A DNA stretch of 64,000 bases from Massariosphaeria phaeospora (GCA_011032825.1 JAADJZ010000003.1:992001-1056000); one strand, 5' to 3'. Shown: positions 29,972-43,969, counted from the stretch's first letter. Numbers and translations: made by a program. The notes: generated by a model not told the origin, from the letters alone.

Positions 29972-31764
29972 TCACCTCCCCTCCCTCGACGTACTAACCA
30001 CCGTCCTCGTAACCACAATCCCACCATGCGCCGGTGCAGCACCAGCACCCCTCTCCGCACTCGCCTGCCTCGCCCCCACCCTTCCTCCATTCGCCACTCC
30101 CCCAAAAGAACTCATACCCCTCCCCTGCGGACTCGCGGTCCGCCACCTCCCCCTCTCTTCTCTCTCGTTCTTCACCCTCTGCTGCTCCGCGCCGACTCTC
30201 GCTTCATAGCCCACGCCTGGCGCCGAAAACCGTAGCGAGTCCGGTGGGAAGGGGGAGGCGGAAGTACTGTGATTTGCAGCGCCTGGGGGATGCGGAGAAT
30301 TCGCTTCCGAGAGTTCGATGTCGGTCGACGCGGGGTGTTGTTCGAGCATCACCTCGACCGAGTCGCCTGAGAGAGCCGTGTCGCTGCGTTTGCCGTTGTC
30401 GAAGTGCGCGCTTTTTGGCGCATGGGGCCAGCGGGCGCGACCTCTGGTGTGTGGAGCGCCAGAGTGCTGGTTCGGATTGCCGCCGGCTTTGGGTTTGTTG
30501 TCGGGGGCGAAGTACGTGGACATGTCGCGTCTGCGCGACATGAAGAGAGGCCGCCAGGTAGGCATGCAGGCGGCAAGGATACCCGTACTGCACTCGATAG
30601 TGCTGATCAAGGCAATGGGTACGTAGTCCCCTACAAGGCGCCAGGTTAGATCCTTCTGAACAGCAAGTCTCAGGGGTAGGCAATACGTACAGCTCGGGTT
30701 TGTAGACTCATACTGTTTGGCATAGCAGAGACGAACAACACTGATGACACAGGCGAAGCCTCCAATGAAGAACAGGGAGCAGATGGTCCATTTGGCCCGG
30801 GGCTCGAGCTTCAGGCTGAAAATGACCGGCACAGGCAAGGCAAGGATGAACCAGTCCGTCACAATGTGAAGGACACCAATACTAACAATCGCTGTGTATC
30901 CTGGTTAGTGATCTGTGACGTGTGTCCGCAAGAAGGCTCGCCGAACAGCTCAGCTCGAAGCACTCACCAGCCTGGAAATTGATGCAGTAAACCTTGAACC
31001 CGGGCCCAAAATCCCTCCAAAGACTCTCGACCGGGATACACTGGAAGATATGCGTGAAAGATTGAGGAATCGTGAGTAGGAGGATGAAGACGGCTGTGAG
31101 ATAGAGCGTTGGCGTGAACCATGCAGTCGCGCGGGCGAAGATGCGGGCGTATAAGCACAGGATGGACAGCTTGATGCATGGTATGCAGACGTTGTAGAAC
31201 ATTTGTGCTGTAAGTGAGACCTATGATAACAGCTGTAAGTCGGTTGCGATGGAAGGGTAAACAGCATAAGTCACTTACCAAAGCGAATGTTCTCCTATCC
31301 TGTACCAGTATGACGTGTCTGCCCATGCCCTCTCGTACCGCGACCATTAAACTTATCACTTTTCCAGAAAGCAGTAACTGTAGCCAGTTAGCTCATGGCA
31401 CGCAAACATGTTAAGTCAAGCACTTGAATCCATCAATGCGTTCGGCCTTGCCACATCAAGTTCTTCTTTTCCTCAATCGTTCATCCTCTTTTGGTGTTAT
31501 AGCACAATGTACTGGCCACTCTTGATCCCTCCAAACAACATAGTAATAACGGAAGTTCACTCGCGTACTAACCACTGCAACAGAAATCAGCCAGTCATCC
31601 GGCCCTAGCCTCGTCCCCACCTTCCGCCTCGAGACAATTCTCAGTCCGACAGCTACATATGCCAAGGCTAAGAATGCAACATTTACGCCAACGAACCACG
31701 ATCTTCTATCGTCTTCGAGGTGCCCTTTCATGTACGCATTTTGTGCGGGCGTCGCATGCCTCAT
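29972..31764 (-). CDS. SAT4/PTH11-type rhodopsin-domain membrane protein
   Basis: 467-aa protein of the fungal rhodopsin-domain (SAT4) family, seven membrane segments and a long cytosolic tail. Exons are 31764-31573, 31377-31279, 31220-30968, 30891-30691 and 30630-29972, with introns of 195, 58, 76 and 60 nt. Splicing restores SLTAQMFYNVCIPCIKLSIL, AAIVSIGVLHIVTDWFILAL and NPSWDYVPIALISTIE, all standard in this family. The DDW motif follows the first membrane segment. The tail (about 190 aa) is Arg/Ser-rich and likely disordered. Some relatives, such as PTH11, act in surface sensing in plant pathogens, but most are of unknown function. Confidence 0.87.
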
Positions 31765-34700
31765 CGTATCGAAGCCGCGATAATGTCAGGCTGCCGTGGG
31801 AAAGTTTCGTAGCGCCAGTGGTGTCCAGTCAAGGTTCGGAAAGCCGCCGAGTATAGGCGGTCCTCCTCTTCTGTGTAGGGAAAGGTGTTTCTCCGTGTAC
31901 GGTCTGGTTTCCAATTAGTTACTCCTCTCTGTATCCCAAGCAATAGCCAGGCATGGCGTCCGAGTTTTCGACAAAGGTAACGCGGGGACTGTGCGATCGG
32001 GGTGTGGCCAAGCGCGACCAAGATAGCTTGTTATAATATAGACTGCAAGTTCCCGCCCACGGACTTCGCATGAGCTCCCATTACAAGGGGCAAACGACGG
32101 CACAGTGCTGATCTCCACGCAAGACACCCAGTCAGCCGGTCTACTATACAAGATGGGACGAAAAGGGGCCGTGCGGCAGCAAGCGAAGTCCGTATTATGT
32201 ATCATGGTCCTCGAAATGTAGAGCCTTGAGACCAATGACAAAACGACCCTGGGAGATCTTGGAATACACGGCACGTATGATCGGTGATCATTGCCAGGAT
32301 ATGAATGAAATCCTCGGTACTCACTGATACTGGCCCTAACACGTGGCTTTTGATGCCTAAAAGGCTTAGTGGTCGGACTTCGGGGACAGAGTCAAACAAA
32401 TAATCGACTTCCTAAGCGGACTGTGCATCGGAAATATGCATGTAACGCTCTGTAAAGGATTCGAAGGTGTGAGGACCTCTGTCTTCGAAACTTCTTCGGT
32501 ACGGGGAGAAGGTCGTAGGAAGACAAAACCTACTGCGCAGCATATCTAAGCCCACGATGACATTGCCCTAGGTACGCGCGAGAAGAAGCAGGAAGAATGA
32601 CCAGCAATACCTACCGTATAATCTGAAGTTTACGCCCGAGGCGAATAGCCTGTGTTGCTCGTACTAGGGGAGATTTCCGGTGGGCGTATCGGTAAGCTTT
32701 TAATTGCGATAACAAATCTTACGTGAGAGTTGATGACCACTTTGATCTTGGAAGCTCCGCACAGCTCAGCAGTCTGATTAAAAAGCAATTGTGCATTGAT
32801 CGTTAGCAATCGGTCGTTTTCCTGAACACGCTGCTAATGGTGTGAGAAACTTCGCCTCTCATGCTACATAGGGAATGTTCTGAACTGTTTCATTGTTGTG
32901 GTGGCGTTGAGTTTCATACAAGATGAATTCCTTTTGTAGTGACAGGCTTAGCGGTGGTGGAACTAACAATGACTCGAACTAGATATGCGAGATCCAGCCT
33001 TGAGGTTAGATAGGCGGTCTTTTGCGGGCCGCCGTGCCCCACAACGCAGGGTATTCATCCAAAGTGAACTGCTTCTTGGCTAAGCCAGAAACGCACTACT
33101 GTGTTTCGTGCTATGACTAGTTTGACGCGACCGAGAGAATAGTTAGACACGTGCTGCGACACGATATGTCATCATCTGATGGTAGAAGCTTGTGCCATGC
33201 ATGCGGCGGGGCAGTCCAGAGACATGGTGATGTAATGCATTCCGGACTTGATCTCGTGTCCTGGTAGCTAGCGCTTTTGATTCGCTGGTGGACTCATCCT
33301 CGACTGTTAGTGCGAGTATACCCTTCCAGTGGGAATTATATACCCTTCAGTGGGAACTACGAGGAGAGCACGTCCTGAATCAATCAATTCAACAACGTTG
33401 CTTGCCGTGGCAACTTGCCATGACCCAGAATACTCGCGGAGGAGCGCGCATTATTGCAAGAAGAAGATATGCCGCTGACCGCCGGGTGTTGGCAGGAAAT
33501 TAGTTTCGTGAAACATGATCAGACGCGGCTGAAATAAAGTTTCCTGCGGAGACTGCGGATAGCGCGGGTCGCATGTCTATAGTAATCGCATGCAGGGTGT
33601 TGAGGCAGACAAGAGGGGTCTCTTTCCGATTGGCGCGTCGCCATATGAACCATAAACCTGTGTGACACGATAATGAAGAGAACGAACGCTGAGATCGAAA
33701 AGGGAAAAGGTTCCAGAGTCATATTTGAGTTTGAGAGTGGTTGCACAGCAGGATAGACCGGCGCATCGATGGGTTTCGGTCCGAGGATCGTGAGTAACTC
33801 AAGGTAGGCCTAGATGGTATGCGTCTAAGGCATTTCGCATGTTCCCGTCAAGAATGATAAACGGCTCGAGGTAGTTGGTGGCGCTGATCGACGGTATCCA
33901 GAGGAACAGGATGTTCCGGGAGGCTATTGCAGTGCGCTGAGGATAGCATAGGAGTGGAAGTCATTCCAGATCTCTATGGTTGTGTTGCGAAGTGGAAACG
34001 GACCAGGAGCGCCGAACAGAGCCAGCCGCGGGCCGGGAAGTGAAGTCGAGGCACAGTGGAGATGCTCCCGAGGTCGAAGGTTTGGAGCTAGCACCTAACG
34101 ATGCCAACGGCGTTCCCTAGCCTCCAGCTAGCGCGAGGCTCCAATGCATGCAATACGCACCGGTCCAGAACACCGATGCGAATAATGATGCTGGTGTGTG
34201 CAAGTGGGGTCAGCTTGATCCTCAGGCCGATGGTCGATTTGTGGCGCATGCCAAAGCCCGTTACTCAACGGCACCGCCTCCTAGTCAACGTCGTGTGGCA
34301 AGCCTGGCCTGTTTGAGTATAAAACAACATGTATCGGGGGACGAGATCCATTTTGGCATGCTCAACTGCCGTATGTTCGACAGCTGCGTGGCCGTGTCTG
34401 GCAGATGGCTGCCCACAACCAGCTTGCGCTGGATAGTAACGAGATATCTACTCGAAACATGACAGGAGTTTCGGCCGCTCTTGAAGCCTGTCATGCAAAG
34501 CAGGGAGCACAAAACACAGCCTTGTGCGACTGGTTGAGTTGGTGCTACGAGCCCGGTACGCGGGAAAGTGGGACTCCTCGGCCCGCTGAGTATGTAGCCC
34601 GTACATTACAGGACCTTGAGGTCACAGACCGCGGTGCCTGTAGCCAGCATGGATACTGCAAGCTGCAGCTACAAGAGAGGGCCAGGAATTCCACGGTAGC

Positions 34701-35835
34701 AGCCGACCATCTGTTCACTCCAGCGGTAGACAAGGGTATAGTGGAAACCTCCCGTTTTCGGTTGCCCTAGAATTTTGGTTTGCGCAGGGCCTGCAGAAGT
34801 GCTAATCAACTCTGGATAGCGCCACTATGCAGGTGGTAGGAAAAGGTCATCGCACAACCTCCCTCGCCTGACTGTCGGTAACCATCCAGGGCGGTCTGGC
34901 GTTTGACCCAGCACGCCCATGGAGCCCGGGAGCCCATCCATCCACGTCTGCACATGTCGACACGTTGGCGAGCATCCACGCGCCTGATCGGTGTGGAAGG
35001 TCGGGCAGAAGCCGGGTGCTGGCCAATGCCGGGGCTGACCGGGATGCCGAAATATACTCGTAGCCAGCTGTCGGGAGTCTACGTGCCGCTCATTCGGTCC
35101 GCATGATTAGACAATACGCCGCTCAGGTTATCCATCGGTGAGGGGTGAGGGAGCTTGTGATTCAGCCCCTCCTCGTCAGATGCGTGACATGTCCATGGAG
35201 CTGCCGTTTGTTTCTCCAGCCCCTATAGCCGCTACCAGCCAAACTTTCTCGACGGGTCTCTTATTCACAGCAGACGTAGCAAAGGAGACGACAGCAATAG
35301 GCCGTATGGTGTCTGGTGTCTGGGTGCGGCTAACCATATGCCTTGGGATGGCTCCTTTTGCTCCCCCCTCGTCGTGATAGCGGCGTCGGTAGCAAGTGAA
35401 GACGGCGCTGGGGGCTGCGGCGAGGTTGCAGCAAGATGTTGAATGTTCGGTGAGTGGAAATGCGACTGCCACCGATGAGCTTGTGTCGAGCAGGAAGCGC
35501 AACGGTCTCACAGGCCTGGGGCGCAGCGTGGAGACGACCACTCCTGGCGTAGGAGCGCGGACACGGCGTGCCGACGCAGCTCGATGCGGTGTGCGTGGGC
35601 AGGTAGGAAGGAAGGACTTGCGGCGGCGGCGGCGGCGGCAGTGACGAGGGAGGATATCGACGATGATGGAACGACGCGGGCATCTGCGCGCAAAGGGAAG
35701 GTGGAGCCTGGAGGCGGCCGGCGCAGCTTCCCCGGCAGGGACGCGACTGCCCTTCTGGTCGTCAGGGCCTCGGTGCAGCTGCATCTGCATCTGCAACGGC
35801 CGGCAGCTGCGGGTTGGCAGTGTGGGCGGCGCGGT

Positions 35836-35867
<32 letters not shown>

Positions 35868-37292
35868 TGGTGAGGGTTGCCGGTGTCGGGAGACAACAGC
35901 AGCCTTGCGCCCAGTGACATCGGGCCGACGTGTCGATGTGTCAGTGTGTCGATGTGTCGATGGCACCGCATGGTTGTCGTGTTGGCGTGTCGGCGTGCGG
36001 TTTTGGGGTCGCTCTCGCCGTCTGTTGTCTGGTGTCGCTGTCTCGCCGCGGGCGGTCGTCACTTGGAAGCCGGCCGCTAGTCTCTAGCGGCGAGAGCTCC
36101 TCTTCCGTGTCCGCCGCCGCCGCCGCGACGAGATCGTGAAGCCGATCGATCAGCCGGCGCTCTCCAAGCTGCCTTCCTTGGAAATCTTTAAGAGGCATTT
36201 CAACACAAGTCCCAAATCGCGACAAACCGCCAGTGACGGTATGAAGCGGCAGGAGCTACACGGAAAGGCACAGCCTTCCAGGTTCTTGCCCGTGCATGTG
36301 CCCAGGTGAGCGAGCGATCCTGCACCCAGACGGCGAATAAGGAGTTGATATCCAAGTACCTACACTAAAAACCAGTGTGTGCTTTACCAGAAACAACAGT
36401 CCGACCTCGCTGCATGCATCAAGATAGAAATCTTCATTGGTATAGTGTCAGAATCTGGCGAAGAGACCACACAACAGCGAGACCGCGATAGTTGTCATCG
36501 TGAAGGCCACCGCGACTGCTGCTCCGATCAGCCGGCGCTCCCCGGCCCGGCAGCCGCCCAAATCCAGGGACACCGACACCGCCAGGGACACCGCCAGGCC
36601 CACTCCCCTCTGCCCGCTGTCCAGTGGACGCAGCACTGCAAGCCCGCTGCATCGCCCATTCCTACCACCACTCGCACTTCTCCGCCCGCCCTCCGCTCAG
36701 CTCCTTTCCCTGCCCCCTGCCCCCAGCCCCCCAGCGTCCGACCGCGGCACCGGCCAGCCGCCAGCCGCCAGCCGCCAGCCGCCATGGGGGCCTGGCACGG
36801 CCCACTGCCCGCGGCCCACGGCCTCCTCCCACGGCCTCCCTCTGCCCTCTGCCCTCCCCTCGCCGGCGCCCCGGGCTCCTACAGGCTACGCGGCCTGGGC
36901 GCGCAGACAAATGGATCAGTCCCGCCGTGCCCCGAATGAGCTGCAGGCCACTTGCAGCTGCAAGGCCTGCCCGCGGCATGCGAGATGGCCTCCCCGCAAA
37001 TCACACCCCGCCCAGCACGCCTCCGGCCGCCAGCTAGCGAGCCGACACGAAAGCCCCATGTCGCCGCTGCGTTGTGCAGACGGGCCCATCCTTTGTCCTC
37101 GCCGCAGTGCGGAGACGTCGACGTCCACGCAATGAAGCGCCCTCGCCTGCTCGTGAGACCGTCCACCTCTGCCATCTTGTACCACCGCCGACTGCAACGC
37201 CCTGAGCCTGCCTGGCCTTCCCATTTGCCTCAAAGCTCCATGCTGGCCGCTCTTCCGTCCCCCATTGCCTCCTCTCCACGCCGCCGTGAGCA
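31765..37292. other. Gene-poor region, GC-rich in its distal third
   Basis: 5.5 kb without a convincing gene. A TATA-like string at about 34317 precedes a 121-aa ATG frame (34405-34770) that has no domain. From about 35.4 to 37.2 kb the sequence is GC-rich with many simple repeats, including a CGG run (about 35618-35640) and GACGGC repeats (35836-35865). A 15-base string (gatcagccggcgctc) recurs at about 36149 and 36528 on the same strand. Confidence 0.5.
35836..35865 (+). repeat. GACGGC hexamer repeat, five copies
   Basis: Five perfect tandem GACGGC units, followed by a degenerate one. Confidence 0.85.
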
Positions 37293-39133
37293 ATGGGGAC
37301 CGAGTCGCTTCACCCCGTCCGCCAGTCCGCCCTCCACCCTGCCACTGCTTCCAGTCGAAGCTCGCCAGAGACCCTCCCAAGCATCGCAGAGCTAGTCTCG
37401 TCGCCGCTATCACCGCCGGCCTTTGTGCCCGTCGACCGCATGTCACACTCGTGGCGTGCTACTGTATCGGGACCGTCAGCAGAGCGCCCTGTCTACCGTT
37501 CCACACCACTGAGTGTCACCGACATGAACAGTCAAAGCCATGCTCCAGCACCGCCCCGTCGCCCATCGTCCTGGACAGCAGTGAACCGTCACCCCATGCA
37601 AAACTCGAGGTAGACCCAGCAGTTTCACGTCTAGTCGAACTGGAGCTAAATCAGTTGAACAGTCATGCGCAGTCCCCCTCATATGGCAGCCCGGAAAACG
37701 GCTGTGGACGCCAGACTGCTCAGGAGCTTCGTATCCATCAATATTCCCCCCCTCAGCCTACCAAGTCTCTCCATCGACGTGTGAGGAGCTCTGATCCCGG
37801 CCGATTCCCAGACAGAGAACAACCGACTGCATCAGACCCAATGGGCAGCGACTGCCAAGACTTCGCCATCGCTGATTCGCGACGAGTGCCGCGATGGAAA
37901 AAGTCCCAAATGCCAGTCAAATCTATGCCAGGAGCCTTCCCAGCTTCTCTGTCAGGTGCTCATGAGCCTGATCCGCTAATTCCGGTGACTGAAGCCTCCT
38001 ATGCTACGCCGCCATCACCTGCCCCATCACCAGTAGCCTCCACAGCAAGCGAAGTGCCCTCAATGAACGCAGTCATACCCCCGTCTGGACGCCATACTGG
38101 ATACTCCGCCACTATTCCCACCGAAGCACAGAATTCTCCAGGCATGGCCCCCACGACAAACACGCACGCAGATGCAGATACTTTGCCCAACTCTCCGCAG
38201 CGAGCACGTAGCGTCCGGTTCGTTGCTCAATCCGCTTCAATAGCCATGCCTCCCCCTCAGCCGCCCGCGTCGAATTCCAGTGCGTGTTACTCCAACGACC
38301 GGCTGGGCTCACACGACAATACAGCCTCGCCATCTAGCACCGCTCCACAGCAGAGTGCAGTGGAATCCTTCCGTCAACCAAATTCCGATCAAACTCAGTC
38401 CACCATGTCCTCGAATGAAACGGTAGGGGCATCGAATGGGGCATCGTCTTCCGCTCCGAGTCGTGGAGGAAGTCGTCCGCCGCTTCGATGTAGGCGCTGC
38501 GGTGCTGTGTGGGCATCTGCTCTACCAGAGTTTCCACCTCCAGAACAACCGTCTGCAACATTCCAAGAATACAACATAGGGCAGGAGAGCATTCTAGCAC
38601 AGCTTCGAAACTACCGAGAGAGGAATGAATCAGTGCTACAGGAGTTAGAGACGTGGATACAGTCTCATGTAGTTGACGAGGCGACATACTTACCTAGTAA
38701 CAACCCTCATACAGACGTGCAGGACTGCACATCCCTAGCCATCAAGCGCAAGTCGGGAACTCCTATCGACGATGCCAACATATCTACGAAACTACGAAAG
38801 ATTACATTTGACTCACCATCGCCGAAGCTCTGTGAATACACTCCGCCCCCTGAGCAGCCTATGCTGTATCTCGCGGCCGACCCTTCAACCTTTGCCGATG
38901 ACAAGAAGCGTTTCCGTCTCCCGTCCGAAGTTTCGTACGTCAACTTTTACCTCTGTCATTCGATGCATGCTAACGAGAATAGTGGTGAGAACATAGTGCA
39001 TGTTACCGAATCAATAGCGAGCATGTTGCATCTTCCTGGAGCAAGACCTCATCCGCGCCAAAATCCCCCACAGAACAGCTACAACATGTGGTATGATCCG
39101 CACTCTCAGGACTCCACTGATGGGCAAACATAA
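37293..39133 (+). CDS. Hypothetical disordered protein with CxxC pair
   Basis: 595-aa protein in two exons, 37293-37609 and 37663-39133. A 53-nt intron (GTAGAC...GAACAG, with a CTAAAT branch-like site) joins two different frames and gives MQNSSHAQSPSYGSP. This makes the ATG at 37293 the best start, because the downstream frame has no ATG near its 5' end. Most of the protein is Pro/Ser/Thr-rich and probably disordered. The only ordered-looking part is LRCRRCGAVW (one CxxC, half of a zinc ribbon) followed by a likely coiled coil (ESILAQLRNYRERNESVLQELETW). A KRKSG stretch could be a nuclear signal. Function unknown; a nuclear regulator is a guess. Confidence 0.6.
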
Positions 39134-40210
39134 CCGGCAACTGCAAAGTCGGGAGCGGGAATGAGGAGGGCGAGTTTCTGGAAGCTGCAACGCGAGATTT
39201 CTTAGTCATTTTTTCGCATATTTCCTTTCCGCTTTTATTGGGCTAGGGTCGGTGTCGGAAAAGGAGCAGTATTTCATAATACCCAGCATCTATAATCTCT
39301 CGCTTTTTCCCAAATGGCATAGTACGGGTGTGAGCGCACTGGACTTTACGTCAAAAGAGCACTTGAGAGGACTGGCTGGCTGGCCGGTTATCTGATTGAT
39401 ATATTGCTGTTAATGTTATGTTGTGCGTGTGTGCTTGCTTGCTTGTATCAACGGCGTCTCCATGCTTGTATACAGCATTTTCTACGCATGTTATGATGAT
39501 TTTTTGGTGCTTTTTTGTTTGTTTGTTCGGGTCGAGTTCTGGGCTGGGCTGGGCTACTAGGCTGAGCCTGGTTTGATGGATGGATGGAATCTGACCTGAC
39601 CTGCATCGGAGAGTGGGTTTATGCATATGTCATGTATGTATCTGGCATATCATACCCTCTTGTTCAGTGGGGGGCCTTTATGCGTGTGCTACTTACTGTG
39701 GGCACGCAGCTGAGCATGTGGGTGGGGCGTTGCAGTGCCGTGTGGTGCCGTGTAGGTTGTGTGTTTGTATGTGCGTGTTCCTTCCAGCTGAGAATCAGGC
39801 CCGGAGCCCAACCCGCTGAAGCAATGCATGCTGCAGTCTCTCAGCTCAGCATTCCTCCATCGTGGCACGGCACAGCTTGGTAAAGCATATCATATCATGC
39901 AGAGTAAGCACTACCTCCGCAGCACCCGCAAGCAAGTCGTGTCAGCTGCTTGCCCATATCGACCCTCTAGAGTCCGTCTAGTGGAGTTTTCCAACGCCTG
40001 AGTTTTGTGTGTCACTGCGTGCGTGCTTTTTCTCTGGATGGATGCCTGTCTCTGCGCGGTTGGGCGGTGGACGGGTAGGTACGCTATGGGCGGCCAGGGA
40101 ATAGAGGATTGGGAGGGGGTAGTGGTAGAGGTAGACGGACACTGCAAGTTCAAACAGGGTTTGGTAGTTAGGGATTCGAGTATGGAGGGGGACTTTGCTG
40201 TAGCTATCTT

Positions 40211-40236
40211 TGTATGTATGTATGTATGTATGTATG
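40211..40236 (+). repeat. TGTA microsatellite
   Basis: A run of tgta units of about 26 bases. Confidence 0.85.
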
Positions 40237-41799
40237 CTGCTAAAAGGAAGAAAAGCAACGATCCCTTACTTGACGCTTGGTTACTCATCAGATTGAACCG
40301 GCTGTAGCATAGGATAATTAGGGCGGGGATGAGCGCGTTACTTGGCTTCCATCCACCGTCCGTTCGAAACTGAACTGTGAACTGCTTCAGCTAGCCATCC
40401 AGGAGCGTGTCCTGCTTATTTTATGGCGTGTCGGTGTAAGTCAGTTCGAAAACACACAGGGTGATCGTTGCGATCGTACTGTCTTCCCCGGGACTTGTCG
40501 GATTGGCTTTGGACGTACGTAATCACTGGCTTGCAAGAATCGTCTATCCGGAGCGCTAGATGCGAATATGACCTGAGTGGATGGTAGAATGGGCGTTATA
40601 GTGGCGGATGATCATGTAGCTCCGTTCGTTCTCTCCCTGGGAGGGAGTGAGGGACTCTCCACGTCCGATTGGTGCACCACCGTACACGATGGAAGTTGGA
40701 GCACTGGTGAGTCAGAGAAGATTCCGCGTGGCGAGTTGTACTGATAAGGGTAGGAGTATTCCATACCGACAGAGACGATCCCTCGATCTCGATCGTTCAG
40801 ACAGGCATGCATGCTCCCAGCGTGTCCAGTCGGATTCGATGCCGCCCCGTTTGACTGCATGCAAGGTGCGTGTAGTCCCCTCCGTCTGATGGGAGTGGAG
40901 CGTGTTACAAATACGGCGCCCAAGCTTCTACAGCGCACTGTGCTTGATCTGTAGACGGGCGGAGGCGTCGCATACGATGCAAGTTGGTTAAACGCAAACG
41001 CTTAGATGTAGCCCATTGCTAATGACATGACTTCAAGTGCCTGTGACAACAACAATCAAGCCGTGTGGAAAGTCGGCCATGGAGAGGTCTCGATCTCTCG
41101 ATCCCATCCGACGAGTGGCGAGCTGATACAGACTGTGCTGACCGGGCGTAAAACGTACAGTGATCGGTGAGGCGTGAGCGAGCCATAGCCCCGAATTGGA
41201 TTGACATGCTGCCAGTGTCGGCGATGATAGAGTTGACGGGTCCGGCTGTGGAAGTGATCGGCGCATGTCATGCAGCCGGCTGCTTTGGGAGGAAACGGTT
41301 GTGAGACGGGCATGGCGCCGCGCGCTTCTGAAGTCATTCCTGACATGCCGTTGTTACGCAGACGCGATGCAGAGACATCGTTGATAATCGGTATCCCTTC
41401 TGTGACATGGTTTCCTTCGAGCTGAACGCCATCAATTGTAAGGTGCCGAGAGATGCAAGCGGCCATGCTTGAATAATCGCTAACGATACCTAACTTGGCT
41501 TCTTCTAAAAGCAATATGGAGGGTTTATGTAACCTGTGAAACGGTTAACTAATGTTCGTAGGGCTTCGGCATCCATGTGCCAATACGGTGTATTCCAATC
41601 GGCGATGTTTGTTGAAGGTAGTAAGGCAAGGTGGCGCCAATTCTAGCCATCGGGTTCCGGGTGTGAAGAATTCGTCTTTGGATCTTAGTATTGTCCTATT
41701 CTGTTAGTTAGTAAGAGGCATGCTTAGAACAAAGAGAGCCGTCGGTAGTGAGTTGCTTACTAGTCTAGATAAAGGCAGGATGAACTTACAAGCTACCCA

Positions 41800-42078
41800 A
41801 CATCTCCAAGCTATGGTATGGGTATCTCTGGGGAAGTTCGCTAAGGAACCGGTGGTGTCGCCCGTTTCATGTGACTGAGGGTTAGTAGTTGATGGTCGAG
41901 ACTTTATGCGCCGTGACACCCCCCTAGCAGGATTTATTGCCGATAAAGACATCCAGACAATGTTCCTGACAGTGGTGGCATTGTCTGGAGAAGTTGCAAA
42001 GGAAACAGGTGGCGTTGTACAGGTGCTATGTTTCAGACGGCTAACGCGTAGTTGATAGTAGTTTGATGCGCCAGGACT
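41800..42078 (+). repeat. Degenerate tandem duplication, period about 158 bp
   Basis: Block A (about 41800-41918) and block B (about 41958-42078) share ctggggaagttcgctaagga / ctggagaagttgcaaaggaa, then tagttgat, then gatgcgcc/tatgcgcc. Conservation is patchy, so the event is old. Confidence 0.55.
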
Positions 42079-43969
42079 GCTGTAATACGGTCTAAGAGTC
42101 CTCGAAGCAAGATTCGGGCCAACCACTACTCGGGATTGTGAAATAGAAGGCTGACCACCAAACTACAGTGCCCATTACTAGCTTGTAACTAGGGAGTATG
42201 AGCTAAGTTGCGTTCGCAGGACTTGACGGATGTCCTAGACCTAGGGAACATGTACCGAAGTAGACGTTTACACTGGTCAAATGTGACTCTGAAATCAATC
42301 GGAAGGAGTCCGAAGAAGTAGAAATAAATGTCTTCAAACTCCGCCTCCTCGGTGGTTACTGGTGGTAAAGCGCATGTCGTTCGAGTGGACCTACACATAG
42401 TAGCTTTGGAAATCCTGTACAATGTAACCAGAAATTCTTTAGGTTGAAGCAGGTGGGAACAAAGTTTTGTCTAGGGTTAGATAAACTTCGGACCTGTTCC
42501 ATCCGTGCTACACAGGAGGGAAGTTTATTACTTCTAAAGCTTATCTCACTCGTATACCGCATGCCAACAGGTGAACCAATCCCATCAAATTGAAATTCAA
42601 CATCATGGCTATCCGTTTTGAGCGGGCGTTGGTCGTAACTGAAACACAATGTTATATCTCACACTTGCTGACTTCTTGCTACGTTCTCCTCGCGCAGAAT
42701 AAGAAGCAAGAACAAAAAGGTGGCGTTACGAGGCAGTTTTGAATGTTGCAACATGCCGTTGCGTCACTGTCTAGTCCATCGAGTCAAAACAAAAACTGCT
42801 AGGCTGTTAGCAAATTATGGTTGCAGAGGTCGCGTATCTTTATGGGACAACTAAAGCGATCATTCACTTAGATGCAGATGTTGGACGACAACAAACATCT
42901 GGCCTGCGTTTGTCCAAGCCGCTGCGCTGAGACCAATAACGTCCGCACAACAGCAGTCCGCGGGTGTACCGACGGCTACCTGCATCGGGCTGAGGTCGTG
43001 TGTTCCGTTCCGTTCTGTAATAGTTAGCAAACAACTTCTGTGGCTATTTGCTACCGAGACCGGATGAATTTAGTAAAACAGTTCCACAGATTCAACACCT
43101 CTTGAAATAGTACCTATAATATTAACAATGGTGTAATCTAGTTAGATCTGCAGTGAGTGCCTCATGAGATTTGTAGCCCGTAGTATGCACGGCTCGTTAT
43201 TGACATGCGCACAGAATGCGGATGCAGAGCAGTCTGTACACTTCCGCAGGTTTAGTTGACCAGAGCTTGTGTCCACGATGAAACAGAAGGCGGAAAAACT
43301 CCCAAGATGACGTTGTTTTCTTCAATCATTGCCGCCCACAAAAGAAACCAAGTGTAGGAACGAAGGATTCTTCTGCAGATTATCAGTTTCTGGTTGGAGT
43401 AGACACACAAGGGTGCTTACTCGGGAGTAGTTGGGTTGGAAGTTTCACCGCTACCGGAACTTCCGGATGTTATTGAAGTAAAAACAAGTCATGGTTGACC
43501 CAGTTTCAAGGTGAGAGATATAGGAAGACGAAGCAATACTGCGGTTTTCCATACCGTAATGTACAACAAGGTTGTTTAGTCTCTCGTCCGGTGAAATATC
43601 TGTACCCCTATCGTAATGATCATTAGCCTCCTGTTCATCTGCTCGTAAACGCGTCAATACGAGTAATCGGCTGGTTGTTCTGTTGGACGCGGAAAACCAC
43701 AGTAGAGTGCATGTCCTCTTCCGGCTCCGATATATGTCGGCCCTCAGCAAACGGATTCCGTAAGTCGATAGGTCTACCTGTATAAGGTAAGTGGATGGGT
43801 AACAGAGCTTGCTTTGAGCGCTAGCCGTCAGCACTAAGTAAACAGCGAACAAGCAAGAAGCCTAGCCTGAATAAAGTCTGTGCCCGATCAACGCTACATC
43901 CGCGTGCCGCGAGACTGTCTTCCTTTAACAGTGTCACCTGGAAATACGTATTGGAAGAAGAAGCTCCAG

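Noticed and set aside
34405..34770. 121-aa plus-strand frame behind a TATA-like string
   Set aside because: It has an ATG but no domain, no repeat bias and no similarity that I recognise; too weak to call.
35176..35796. 207-codon minus-strand frame
   Set aside because: Arg/Pro-rich from simple repeats; no domain.
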